7,141 bases of DNA from Candidatus Paceibacter sp. (GTDB taxonomy: Bacteria > Patescibacteriota > Minisyncoccia > Phycocordibacterales > JABAAK01): positions 1 through 7,141 of the forward strand of contig JABAAZ010000012.1 of NCBI GenBank assembly GCA_014238475.1, in the 5' to 3' direction. Below are positions 1-6,608 of the stretch, piece after piece (within the stretch, counting starts at the first letter, position 1; each line of letters starts with the position of its first letter). Below the pieces are notes generated by a model. The model ran no database searches and was not told the origin of the DNA. It saw only the letters and a list, made by a program, of their open reading frames with translations. Both the position numbers and the translations under genes were made by a program.

Positions 1-389
1 AAACTGGTGGTACAGCAAAACTAAAAGAAGAAATAGAAGATGAAATAGATAAGGGAACTGTTTTTGATTATGGTGTTGGTGAATTAATTTTTACTCCCAA
101 CACCACAAATGCAATTTTACATTTAGATGAAAATAATTCAATAGCAAGTACAGTAAGTATGATAGCGCCAAGTCCAGATTGGTTTATTGCTATTAGAACT
201 AATCTCTATCAAAATGAAAATTGGATAGAGGATGTCACAATAGATGCTTTAAATTTTGATGCAGGAACTGATTCGGGTAAAAAATTTAAATCTTTTAACA
301 AAGATACAAATCCAAAAGAAAATATAACACCTCTAGAAGATGCATCAGAAATACCCATTGCTTCATTTAGATTTAAGAGAATAAAATAA
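1..389 (+). CDS. Spondin_N domain protein, C-terminal part (5' end outside window)
   Basis: The open frame enters from the left edge, with codons counted from base 3, and runs 128 codons to TAA at 387-389. The Met at 159 is internal to the domain and is not the start. Visible residues 53-60 read MIAPSPDW and residues 86-92 read DAGTDSG. These are the two hallmark strings of the Spondin_N fold known from F-spondin, in the right order and spacing. They are followed by an Asn/Pro/Glu stretch like the F-spondin segment after DAGTDSG and by a final beta-strand ending in RFKRIK. The protein stops at the end of the domain, so there is no C-terminal extension. In animals this domain acts in extracellular matrix adhesion. 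Bacterial members are usually secreted, but any signal peptide here would lie outside the window. Family assignment is secure; function in this organism is unknown. The gene converges on uvrB. Confidence 0.85.
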   Translation, partial: TGGTAKLKEEIEDEIDKGTVFDYGVGELIFTPNTTNAILHLDENNSIASTVSMIAPSPDWFIAIRTNLYQNENWIEDVTIDALNFDAGTDSGKKFKSFNKDTNPKENITPLEDASEIPIASFRFKRIK

Positions 390-397
390 ATTATTTT
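383..397. terminator. AT-only palindrome between convergent stops, possible bidirectional terminator
   Basis: AAAATAA-A-TTATTTT is a perfect inverted repeat centred on base 390, the single base between the two convergent stop codons. On the plus strand it runs into T394-T399. On the minus strand it is followed by a T-rich stretch. The shape resembles a two-way intrinsic terminator, but the stem has no G or C and would be weak. No better terminator is visible for either gene. Confidence 0.3.
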
Positions 398-2406
398 TTC
401 TTTGAATTTTGCTCTTGAAATCTAATTATTTCATCTCGCAATATAGCTGCTGTTTCAAAATCTAATTTCTCAACTGCCCTTTCCATAGCTTCTTTTTTTT
501 CTTTAATAAATAATCTTGGGTTTCTTTTGTATTTATCCATTTCCAGTTTTAAAAGACTGTCAGTTGTTCTTTTTTGTATTAGGTTCATTTCCTCTCTTAT
601 ATCTTTTATTTCTTTTCTTATTGTTATTGGTGTTATTTTGTGTTTTTTATTGTATGCTTGTTGAATCTCCCTTCTTTTTTTTGTCTCAGAAATAGCAGCC
701 GCCAATGCATTACCTATAACATCCGCATATAAAATCACCCTGCCTTTTTGATTTCTTGCTGCCCTTCCTATTGTTTGTATAAGAGATGTTTTTGTTCGTA
801 AAAATCCCTCCTTGTCAGCATCAAAGACTGCTACCAGGGTCACTTCAGGCAAATCAAGCCCTTCTCTCAAAAGATTTACGCCGATAAGAACATCAAACTT
901 ACCTCGTCTAAAATCAGTTAGAATTTCAGTTCTCTCTATTGTTTTTATCTCACTATGTATATATTTTGATTTAAATTTGTTATCACTCATAAAACTCGAT
1001 AAATCCTCTGCACTTTTTTTAGTTAATGTTGTCGCCAAAATTCTGCCTTTATTTTTAATCTCTTTTTTTGCCTCTTTAATAAAAGATACTACTTGTCCTT
1101 CATTTTTACTTGTCGCTGTAATAGGTTTTACTAAAATTTCTGGATCAACTAAACCAGTAGGTCTTATTATTTGCTCAACCACTCCACCTTGTTCTGTACT
1201 GTTTTCTATTTCATATGCTGATGGTGTTGCAGAGAGATATAACATTTGTCCTGTTTTTTTATTAAACTCATCAAAAGTTAAAGGTCTGTTATCAAAAGCA
1301 GAAGGTAGTCTAAATCCAAAATTTATCAGTGTTTTTTTTCTAGCTCTATCTCCGGCATACATCCCAGATATTTGAGGAAGTGTCACATGTGACTCATCAA
1401 TAATCGTAAGAAAATCTTTTGGGAAATATGATAACAATGTGTTTGGTGCTTCTCCCTCTTTTCTTTTATCAAAAAACCTTGAATAGTTTTCTATTCCATT
1501 GCAATAACCAATCTCACGGATTAGTGCTATGTCTTGTAGTGTTCTATGTTTTAATCTATCAGCCTCAAGAAATTTGCCCTGTCTCTTAAACATAGCTAGT
1601 TGTTTTTTATATTCAGTTAATATTTGCTCAATAACAACAGTTCTTTTTGATTCATCTGATATAAAATGCTTTGCTGGAAATAAAAAAAATCCTTCTATAT
1701 CAGGAGAGATTATCTCTCGTGAAAAAGGATCTATGCTTATAATTTTTTTGATTGTTGAAAAATCAAAAAAGATTTGATAGATAATCTCTTTATTTACAGG
1801 CATTATCTCTATTTTGTTTCCGATAACAGTTAATTTTCCAGGTGATAAATTATTTGGAACTCTCTCAAAAAATATTTTTATTGCTTTTTTGATAAAATCT
1901 TCTCTTGTAATTTTTTTGTTTTTTGTGACTTTTAAATGAACTTTTTTATATTCTTCTGGGCTACCCAATCCATATATAGCAGACACAGACGCAACAACAA
2001 TAACATCTTTTCTAAGTAACAGTGATTGTGTTGTATCGTGTCTTAACCTGTCTATTTCTGCATTTATTTGAACTTCTTTGCTTATATATGTATCTGAAAT
2101 CGGCACATACGCCTCTGGTTGATAATAATCATAATAGGATACAAAATAATGAACAGAGTTGTTTGGAAAAAACTCTTTATATTCCTGTGCCAGTTGTGCA
2201 GCTAAAGTTTTATTGTGAGCTATAACCAATACAGGTTTGTTTATTTTTTCTATTACATTTGCTGTAGTAAATGTCTTCCCTGACCCTGTAACACCAAGCA
2301 GTGTTGTATGTTTGTATGATTTGTCTGAGAGAGATTTATGCAATTTATTTATTGCTTTGATTTGATCTCCAGCTGGTTTATGTTTGCTTACTAATTTAAA
2401 TTTCAC
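391..2406 (-). CDS. uvrB: UvrABC excinuclease subunit B
   Basis: This encodes UvrB (671 aa, normal length), the helicase-like damage-verification subunit of nucleotide excision repair. It takes damaged DNA from UvrA and recruits UvrC for incision. Visible motifs are the N-terminal KLVSKHKPAGDQ entry, Walker A GVTGSGKT (38-45), the Tyr-rich beta-hairpin YYDYYQPEAYVP (91-102) that inserts between DNA strands, and VASVSAIYGLG (138-148). These are followed by Walker B DESH (337-340), LSATPSAYE (391-399), helicase motif VI QTIGRAAR (544-551) and a C-terminal UVR motif (about 634-664) that contacts UvrC. No key motif is missing. The start is GTG at 2404-2406; it gives the usual UvrB N-terminus and there is no better upstream codon. 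No Shine-Dalgarno sequence precedes it. It is last in the minus-strand gene run, 45 bases after the FKBP gene. No uvrA, uvrC or LexA-type box is visible here. Confidence 0.98.
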   Translation of the reverse strand: MKFKLVSKHKPAGDQIKAINKLHKSLSDKSYKHTTLLGVTGSGKTFTTANVIEKINKPVLVIAHNKTLAAQLAQEYKEFFPNNSVHYFVSYYDYYQPEAYVPISDTYISKEVQINAEIDRLRHDTTQSLLLRKDVIVVASVSAIYGLGSPEEYKKVHLKVTKNKKITREDFIKKAIKIFFERVPNNLSPGKLTVIGNKIEIMPVNKEIIYQIFFDFSTIKKIISIDPFSREIISPDIEGFFLFPAKHFISDESKRTVVIEQILTEYKKQLAMFKRQGKFLEADRLKHRTLQDIALIREIGYCNGIENYSRFFDKRKEGEAPNTLLSYFPKDFLTIIDESHVTLPQISGMYAGDRARKKTLINFGFRLPSAFDNRPLTFDEFNKKTGQMLYLSATPSAYEIENSTEQGGVVEQIIRPTGLVDPEILVKPITATSKNEGQVVSFIKEAKKEIKNKGRILATTLTKKSAEDLSSFMSDNKFKSKYIHSEIKTIERTEILTDFRRGKFDVLIGVNLLREGLDLPEVTLVAVFDADKEGFLRTKTSLIQTIGRAARNQKGRVILYADVIGNALAAAISETKKRREIQQAYNKKHKITPITIRKEIKDIREEMNLIQKRTTDSLLKLEMDKYKRNPRLFIKEKKEAMERAVEKLDFETAAILRDEIIRFQEQNSKKK

Positions 2407-2412
2407 AAAATT

Positions 2413-2440
2413 TATATAAACAAAGCAGTGTTTAAGTTAA
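2413..2440 (-). promoter_or_regulatory. Candidate uvrB promoter, leaderless spacing
   Basis: On the minus strand TTAACT (2440-2435), 16 bases, then TATATA (2418-2413) lies in the 45-base gap after the FKBP gene. The hexamer ends 6 bases before the uvrB GTG, so transcription would begin at or next to the start codon. The region is very AT-rich and chance matches are likely. Read-through from the upstream gene is equally possible. Confidence 0.35.
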
Positions 2441-2451
2441 TAAAATTGTTT

Positions 2452-2997
2452 TTATTGTTGGTTTATAACTTCTATTATTTCCACTTGAAATAAAACACTT
2501 GCATTTGGTGGGATTGGACCTGATCCAGTTTCTCCGTATGCAACTTTAGAATCCAACCTAATTCCACGAATACCACCACTTCTTGCACCCAAAAGACCTA
2601 TTTCAATACCTGGTATTACAGTTCCGTTTCCAATTACAGCCTCAAGAACTTCTCCTGTATTAGTTTGTGAAAACAACTGACCAGTTTTTTCCAAGTATCC
2701 TTCATAAGAAAACCTGACAACACTTCCTTCTTTTACCTCCGGACCAAAACCTTTTTTGTAGTCCACATACTGTACTAAACCGCCAATTCTGGATTGAACT
2801 TTTGGTAATTTATTTTTGCTGGCAAAAAGAGATGCTTCTGTTAATTTTGATGACGACAACTCTTGTATAGGCAACACTCTTTCTACCCTGTTTACTATTT
2901 CTCTTGGAAAAAGTTGTGCTCCGAATATAAATAGAAAAAATGATATAGCGACAGATATTGCTATTGCTGTTTTTAGTTTATTTGTATCTTGTATCAT
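2452..2997 (-). CDS. Membrane-anchored FKBP-type peptidyl-prolyl cis-trans isomerase
   Basis: This encodes 181 aa from ATG at 2995-2997. An in-frame TTG at 3018 would add seven residues and is less likely. Residues 10-30 are a hydrophobic helix after a short Lys-containing N-terminus, which predicts a signal anchor with the rest outside the cytoplasm. After a linker of about 45 residues, an FKBP domain spans about 75-177. It contains EGSVVRFSYEGYL, IGNGTVIPGIEIGL and AYGETGSGPIPPNAS, then VLFQVEIIEV, matching the family's order. FKBP domains isomerise Xaa-Pro bonds and act as folding helpers. Compared with FKBP12, the Val-Ile pair, the Tyr of AYG and the Phe of the last strand are kept. The Asp of FDSS is Ser (FSQT) and the pocket Trp is Ile (PGIE), so catalysis may be altered. 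It lies 49 bases after lysS. A weak ATGAAA-17-TATACA promoter (-10 at 3010-3015) is possible. No strong Shine-Dalgarno sequence is seen. Confidence 0.9.
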   Translation of the reverse strand: MIQDTNKLKTAIAISVAISFFLFIFGAQLFPREIVNRVERVLPIQELSSSKLTEASLFASKNKLPKVQSRIGGLVQYVDYKKGFGPEVKEGSVVRFSYEGYLEKTGQLFSQTNTGEVLEAVIGNGTVIPGIEIGLLGARSGGIRGIRLDSKVAYGETGSGPIPPNASVLFQVEIIEVINQQ

Positions 2998-3046
2998 AAT
3001 TTTATTCTTTGTATACAATATAACACATAATTTTTCATACGATTTC

Positions 3047-4534
3047 TTACCCCAATGTTGGAAATAATACTGTGTCCTTTAGGTTTTTGTTATTTGTTAT
3101 TAAAGTGACTATTCTATCAATACCCATACCAAATCCAACCATAGGTGGAAAACCATGCTCCATAGCGTCTAAAAACTCATCATTTGTTGGCATTGCCTCA
3201 AGGTCACCCTCTTCTCTTGCTTTTTTTTGATTTTCAAAAAATATTTTTTGTCTTTGCGGGTCTATTAGTTCTGAATACCCTTTTACTACTTCCCACCCCA
3301 TTATGACAAGCTGAAAACTTTCTGCTTTACTTGGATCTTTATCTGATACACGAGCAAGTGGGAAAAGATCTGTAGGGTGATCTATTATAAACACAGGATC
3401 TTTTAAATTTGGTCGTGCCACTTTTTTATACAAATCATCCAGTATTGTTGCTCTTGATTTATTTTCTAATAATTCTTTTTTTATACCTACATCTACTGAT
3501 TTTTTAATTAACACTTCTTTCGTTGCATCTATATCTATATCATATTTTTTCATTAAATCTGAAAAGGTAATTGTTGGAATATCTTTTGACAAATCAAATT
3601 CGTGATCATTGTATGTAAATGTTGTTTTATTAAGCGATTTCTCTACAGCATATTTAAGTAGGTCCTTGGTCATCTCGATACCCTCAATGTAATCACTGTA
3701 TGCCTTGTACCACTCAAGCATTTGAAATTCCTGCAAATGTGATGAATCTATACCCTCGTTCCTAAAATCAATGGCAAACTCAAAAACCCTTTCAACCCCA
3801 CCACAAGCAACCATTTTCAAATCAAGTTCGTTTGAAATCCGAAGATAAAAATCTTTTTTTAAATAGTTATGGTGGGTTTTAAATGGCTCGGCTAATGCAC
3901 CTCCATATACTGTTTGCAATGTCCTTGTTACCACTTCTCTAAAACTTCTTTCAAGAAGCCACTCTCTTGATGCTTGGACAAACTTTTCTCTTATCTTGAA
4001 TGTTTCTTGCGTATTTTTGTTAAGTATTAAATCAAGATATCGTTTTCTATACTTTAATTCCACATCTTTAACACCAAAAAAAGCAGACGGGAGCGGACTT
4101 ACTGCTTTTGACAACAGAACAACATCTGTAGCGAGTACTGCAAGAGTGCCTCTTTTTGTAATAAAAGGTTCACCTTCTATTCCTATAAAATCTCCAGGAT
4201 CAACAAACTCATTGAAAAAATTAAATGGATCGTTGCCTATACAATCATTTTTTATAGCAACCTGTAATTCACCTTTCATATCAGCTATATCTAAAAAGAT
4301 TATTTTTCCATGATCTCTTTTTGTTATTACTCTACCAGCCACACTACACACATTTTTTGGTCCACTTAGTACTGATGCACCATCTCTGAAACTCTTTTCA
4401 TCCATGTTAGAGACATCACTTGTAAAATGCGTCTTATTAAATTTACTTTTATAAGGTATATTGCCAGATTTTTTCAGTTTGTTTAATTTTTCTAATCTAA
4501 CCTTATATTCATCTGATATATTTTGTTCATCCAT
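3047..4534 (-). CDS. lysS: Class II lysyl-tRNA synthetase (divergent)
   Basis: This encodes 495 aa, the usual size for class II LysRS, which charges tRNA-Lys in the cytoplasm. An N-terminal helix is followed by an anticodon-binding OB fold (about 62-145) and the class II catalytic core. Recognisable pieces are YGGALAEPFKTHHN (210-223), YLRISNELDLK (230-240), motif 2 around FRNEGIDSSH (257-266), EWYKAYSDY (274-282), GYSEL (419-423) and motif 3 GFGMGIDR (467-474), ending FPTLG. Two usually conserved positions differ. Motif 1 reads VVTRTLQ, with Arg204 (AGG) where family members have Pro (as in VETPMLQ). VKGYSEL has Lys418 (AAA) where E. coli has the Asn of GNGFSEL, a lysine-pocket residue. The frame is intact and all else looks functional, so I call it a working but divergent enzyme. 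ATG lies 17 bases after the peptidase stop, with no good Shine-Dalgarno sequence but a TATTAT hexamer 6 bases before the start. Confidence 0.96.
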   Translation of the reverse strand: MDEQNISDEYKVRLEKLNKLKKSGNIPYKSKFNKTHFTSDVSNMDEKSFRDGASVLSGPKNVCSVAGRVITKRDHGKIIFLDIADMKGELQVAIKNDCIGNDPFNFFNEFVDPGDFIGIEGEPFITKRGTLAVLATDVVLLSKAVSPLPSAFFGVKDVELKYRKRYLDLILNKNTQETFKIREKFVQASREWLLERSFREVVTRTLQTVYGGALAEPFKTHHNYLKKDFYLRISNELDLKMVACGGVERVFEFAIDFRNEGIDSSHLQEFQMLEWYKAYSDYIEGIEMTKDLLKYAVEKSLNKTTFTYNDHEFDLSKDIPTITFSDLMKKYDIDIDATKEVLIKKSVDVGIKKELLENKSRATILDDLYKKVARPNLKDPVFIIDHPTDLFPLARVSDKDPSKAESFQLVIMGWEVVKGYSELIDPQRQKIFFENQKKAREEGDLEAMPTNDEFLDAMEHGFPPMVGFGMGIDRIVTLITNNKNLKDTVLFPTLG

Positions 4535-4551
4535 ACTTTTATAATAACCTA

Positions 4552-5151
4552 TTAAAGAGTTTTTATTTTATTATTTTTTATATATATAGCACTTCCGTCA
4601 GCAAACACACAAACTTTTTTCTGAGTTTTTTGTTGAAATAACTTAATTTTTGCATCCATAGATTCTCTATAGTGTGGTATAAAAGCAAAATCTATAATAG
4701 AAAATGCAGAAAGATCAGATATACCAACTTTATTTTTATCTGGATTTATCTCTGATGCACTTTCTATGTCCGGAGACAAGATAAGTGATCCAGCACTCGA
4801 CCCCATATATAAACCGCCTCGATCAAAAAGTTGTTGTATTTGCTCTAATAAACCTGATTCTTTTGCATATTTTAGTAATGCAAAAGTGTTTCCTCCGCAG
4901 ACATAGATAATATCAGATTGTATATTTAAATTTGTTTTCCCTTCTATATCTAAAAAAGAAACCTCCTTACATCCAAAGGATAATATTTGATCTTTTGTTT
5001 TTTCTGCAAGCAGTGCTTTTTCTTTTTTTGGATTTGCTGTTGTTATTATTGTTGCTGTTTTATAGTTATGTTCTTTTACTATTGAAATAAAAAAATCTTG
5101 AATTTTTTTATGGGAAAAAGAAGATGATGTTAACAGCAGATGTCTATTCAT
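4552..5151 (-). CDS. Peptidase S51 (dipeptidase E-like) family protein
   Basis: This encodes 199 aa with the class I glutamine-amidotransferase-like fold used by peptidase E and cyanophycinase relatives. CGGNTFALL (85-93) matches the conserved GGNT loop. GSSAGS (117-122) is the nucleophile elbow, with Ser119 the expected catalytic serine. FIPHY (157-161) supplies the likely catalytic His160. I cannot assign the third residue by eye; an acidic residue among 128-138 is the candidate. Characterised members cleave Asp-Xaa dipeptides. With no signal peptide this one should be cytoplasmic, but its substrate is inferred only from the family. The ATG at 5149-5151 is 9 bases after the exonuclease stop and lysS follows 17 bases later, so the three are probably cotranscribed. 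No Shine-Dalgarno sequence is seen, and TATAAA lies 8 bases before the ATG. Confidence 0.85.
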   Translation of the reverse strand: MNRHLLLTSSSFSHKKIQDFFISIVKEHNYKTATIITTANPKKEKALLAEKTKDQILSFGCKEVSFLDIEGKTNLNIQSDIIYVCGGNTFALLKYAKESGLLEQIQQLFDRGGLYMGSSAGSLILSPDIESASEINPDKNKVGISDLSAFSIIDFAFIPHYRESMDAKIKLFQQKTQKKVCVFADGSAIYIKNNKIKTL

Positions 5152-5160
5152 TGCTAATTT

Positions 5161-5745
5161 TTATATTAGATTTTTTGCAAAATGCTCTTTCAAACACTTG
5201 TATATTTTTAAATGTACTTCTGCATCATAAAGTGCTGTGTGTCTTTTTTTATCATCTGTTAATTCAATATTAAAAAAATCGACAAGAGAATATACGGAAT
5301 CGTAATTCTCACCAAGCATTGTTCCTATAGATGCAAGATCCACTGTTCGGAACGAACAGATAAAATCCTCTTTTTTATATTTTTCCCAAAGTTTTTTTAG
5401 AAAAATTAAATCATTATATGCGTTTGAAGCTATTATTTTTACATTTCCTACCGCCTCTGTGCCATATGTTTTAATTATTTTCTGTTCAAAGTCAGTCAAA
5501 AATACTTCTGGTTCCACACCATGTGTCAAAGCGTCTTCTTTGGATATTTTGTGCACACCCTCTGCTTCTTCGCACCAACTGTACTCTTCTGGTTTATAGT
5601 TTATTAACCACTCTTCTTTATGTAATGAGTTAAGTTTTTCATCTAAGAAAATTGCAGCAAAGGAGATAAGTTGAGCAGTACAATGTTCAAGTCCAGAAAA
5701 CTCACCATCAGCTGCTATTAAATAATATTTTTTCATTTTCTTCAT
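5161..5745 (-). CDS. DEDDh-family 3'-5' exonuclease (DnaQ/RNase T superfamily)
   Basis: This is a stand-alone 194-aa exonuclease domain. Exo I is DGEFSGLE, with Asp13 and Glu15 as the metal-binding pair. Exo II is ASNAYNDLIFL, with Asp112. Exo III is RHTALYDAE, with His169 and Asp174, placing it in the DEDDh subgroup. These residues bind two metal ions and hydrolyse nucleotides from 3' ends of DNA or RNA. The sequence does not decide between a DNA-proofreading-like role and RNA trimming like RNase T or oligoribonuclease. There is no polymerase-binding extension. The start is ATG at 5743-5745; an in-frame ATG at 5734-5736 would remove only three residues. The first ATG overlaps the TGA of an upstream short frame as ATGA, suggesting translational coupling. 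The peptidase gene follows 9 bases downstream. Confidence 0.88.
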   Translation of the reverse strand: MKKMKKYYLIAADGEFSGLEHCTAQLISFAAIFLDEKLNSLHKEEWLINYKPEEYSWCEEAEGVHKISKEDALTHGVEPEVFLTDFEQKIIKTYGTEAVGNVKIIASNAYNDLIFLKKLWEKYKKEDFICSFRTVDLASIGTMLGENYDSVYSLVDFFNIELTDDKKRHTALYDAEVHLKIYKCLKEHFAKNLI

Positions 5746-5924
5746 ATTTTTATACTGTCTATGTGTTTTGCAACAAGCATGTTGGAAAATTCAGCAATCT
5801 TTTTCATACCGGCTTCCCTGCTTTTTTCTTTTGCGTTTTGATGGCAAAATGAAATTGATAAATTAAATAAATAAGTAATTTTATGACAAAAAATAATTTT
5901 CATTTTGGCTAACCAAATTATCAT
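5742..5924 (-). CDS. Possible 60-residue small protein, coupled to the exonuclease gene
   Basis: This short frame fills the roughly 200-base gap between tmk and the exonuclease gene. ATG at 5922-5924 lies 7 bases after a perfect TATAAT, and the frame ends in TGA overlapping the exonuclease ATG as ATGA. The predicted protein starts MIIWLAKMKIIFCHK, has a second Cys-His pair 12 residues later (C13-H14 and C27-H28) and ends in a Lys-rich helical-looking tail. An internal ATG at 5805-5807, preceded by AGGGA at good spacing, could instead start a 21-residue leader peptide. That is the clearest Shine-Dalgarno-like sequence in the window. I recognise no family. In favour are the promoter position, the exact ATGA junction and somewhat higher G+C in the last third. 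Against are short length, odd N-terminal composition and no homologue known to me. Confidence 0.4.
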   Translation of the reverse strand: MIIWLAKMKIIFCHKITYLFNLSISFCHQNAKEKSREAGMKKIAEFSNMLVAKHIDSIKI

Positions 5925-5931
5925 TAGTAAT

Positions 5932-5937
5932 ATTATA
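5932..5937 (-). promoter_or_regulatory. -10 hexamer for the small frame and exonuclease operon
   Basis: TATAAT on the minus strand, a perfect -10 match, lies just beyond the tmk stop codon. It is 7 bases before the ATG of the 60-residue frame, so the transcript would begin at or near that ATG. No good -35 is seen at 16-18 bases. It would give the exonuclease, peptidase and lysS genes a promoter independent of tmk. Confidence 0.45.
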
Positions 5938-5949
5938 ACTCTATAAATA

Positions 5950-6567
5950 TCAGATATGAGAGAGTAAATCTTGCAACAACTCTTGTGGTTTTTGAGTTGC
6001 ATCTAGTTTTTTGATGCTCCAACCTTGAGTATTTAAATATTCCACAGTTTCATTATATACTTCTATATTTTTGCCTATATCTTTTTCAAACCTGTCTTTT
6101 TTTATATTTCTTTTATCTATCCTTTTATAAACTATATCCACAGGCGCGCTCAAAACAAAAAAGTGTACATCTGCCTTTGCAACCTCTTGTAAAATTTTAT
6201 ACAGTGTGTGAATTATTTTTATCATTTTTTCATTTCTATTTTCTTTTTCTATTGAAAAATATTGATATACAAAAGTAGAAATCACAGACCTATCCAATAC
6301 AACAGTTCTATCTTCGGATAAATCTTGTTTCATCTTGCCCATCCATATATCAAACCTGGCAGCAAAAACTAACAAGAGATCCCTATAATAATTTTCACTA
6401 GAAAAATCCATTAACGTTTTATATATAAGTTTGGAATCCTGTGGCTCTTTATAAAAAGAAAACTTTCGATCCTTTGTTTCAATTGAAACATCATAGACTT
6501 TTAGATTATCTACTAGCGTTGTTTTACCAACCCCATCTGCCCCTTCTATTATTATTATTTTTCCCAT
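5950..6567 (-). CDS. tmk: Thymidylate kinase (dTMP kinase)
   Basis: This encodes 205 aa, the usual size, for the enzyme that phosphorylates dTMP to dTDP with ATP on the way to dTTP. The N-terminus carries IIIIEGADGVGKTTL with P-loop GADGVGKT (9-16). FYKEP (38-42) stands where family members have REPGG; the Glu-Pro is kept but the Gly-Gly is not. FAARFDIW (68-75) matches the substrate-binding arginine region, and VVLDRSVIS (89-97) holds the Asp-Arg pair. RNIKKDRFE (153-161) forms the lid, as in other Tmk proteins. A related deoxynucleoside kinase is a less likely alternative. ATG at 6565-6567 gives the expected N-terminus directly at the P-loop strand. No Shine-Dalgarno sequence is present; a perfect TATAAT ends 6 bases upstream, predicting a leaderless mRNA. 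It is divergent from a small membrane-protein gene across 41 bases and stops with TGA. Confidence 0.93.
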   Translation of the reverse strand: MGKIIIIEGADGVGKTTLVDNLKVYDVSIETKDRKFSFYKEPQDSKLIYKTLMDFSSENYYRDLLLVFAARFDIWMGKMKQDLSEDRTVVLDRSVISTFVYQYFSIEKENRNEKMIKIIHTLYKILQEVAKADVHFFVLSAPVDIVYKRIDKRNIKKDRFEKDIGKNIEVYNETVEYLNTQGWSIKKLDATQKPQELLQDLLSHI

Positions 6568-6573
6568 TGATAT

Positions 6574-6579
6574 ATTATA
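6574..6579 (-). promoter_or_regulatory. -10 hexamer of tmk, leaderless spacing
   Basis: TATAAT on the minus strand is followed by ATATCA and then the tmk ATG, so the expected transcription start falls on the start codon. No convincing -35 is visible. It lies back to back with the plus-strand -10 at 6595-6600 in a 41-base divergent region. Confidence 0.55.
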
Positions 6580-6591
6580 AAGGCATTATTA

Positions 6592-6600
6592 TGATACAAT
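6592..6600 (+). promoter_or_regulatory. Extended -10 promoter of the first small membrane-protein gene
   Basis: TGATACAAT is an extended -10 (TG, one base, TACAAT) followed by 8 bases and ATG at 6609. The second paralogue has the same arrangement, TGGTATAAT, 8 bases, ATG. This supports both the promoter call and the start choice. Transcription would begin about one or two bases before the ATG. Confidence 0.5.
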
Positions 6601-6608
6601 ATGCACAT

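Noticed and set aside
812..1375. Open frame of 187 codons on the plus strand inside uvrB
   Set aside because: It is antisense to the conserved helicase region of UvrB, is rich in Ser/Leu/Ile as expected from a reverse complement, and shows no motif.
1529..2225. Two short plus-strand frames (1529-1777 and 2022-2225) inside uvrB
   Set aside because: Both are antisense to conserved UvrB sequence and have no recognisable domain or promoter.
2816..3067. 83-codon plus-strand frame over the FKBP start and lysS end
   Set aside because: Its hydrophobic part is the mirror of the FKBP membrane anchor codons, with no independent support.
3996..4313. 105-codon plus-strand frame inside lysS
   Set aside because: Antisense to the OB fold and adjoining part of LysRS; low-complexity composition, no motif.
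5742..5952. Recoded TGA (glycine, as in some candidate phyla)
   Set aside because: tmk and the 60-residue frame end at TGA at sensible positions, reading through tmk adds only a few codons, and the long genes contain no in-frame TGA.
5925..6002. Upstream extension of the 60-residue frame into tmk (start at 6002)
   Set aside because: It overlaps the tmk C-terminus in another frame, and the TATAAT at 5932-5937 fits the ATG at 5924 better.
6441..6608. Long N-terminal extension of the first small membrane protein, from 6441 or from ATG 6591
   Set aside because: The extension is antisense to the tmk P-loop region and is absent from the paralogue, whose start aligns with ATG 6609.
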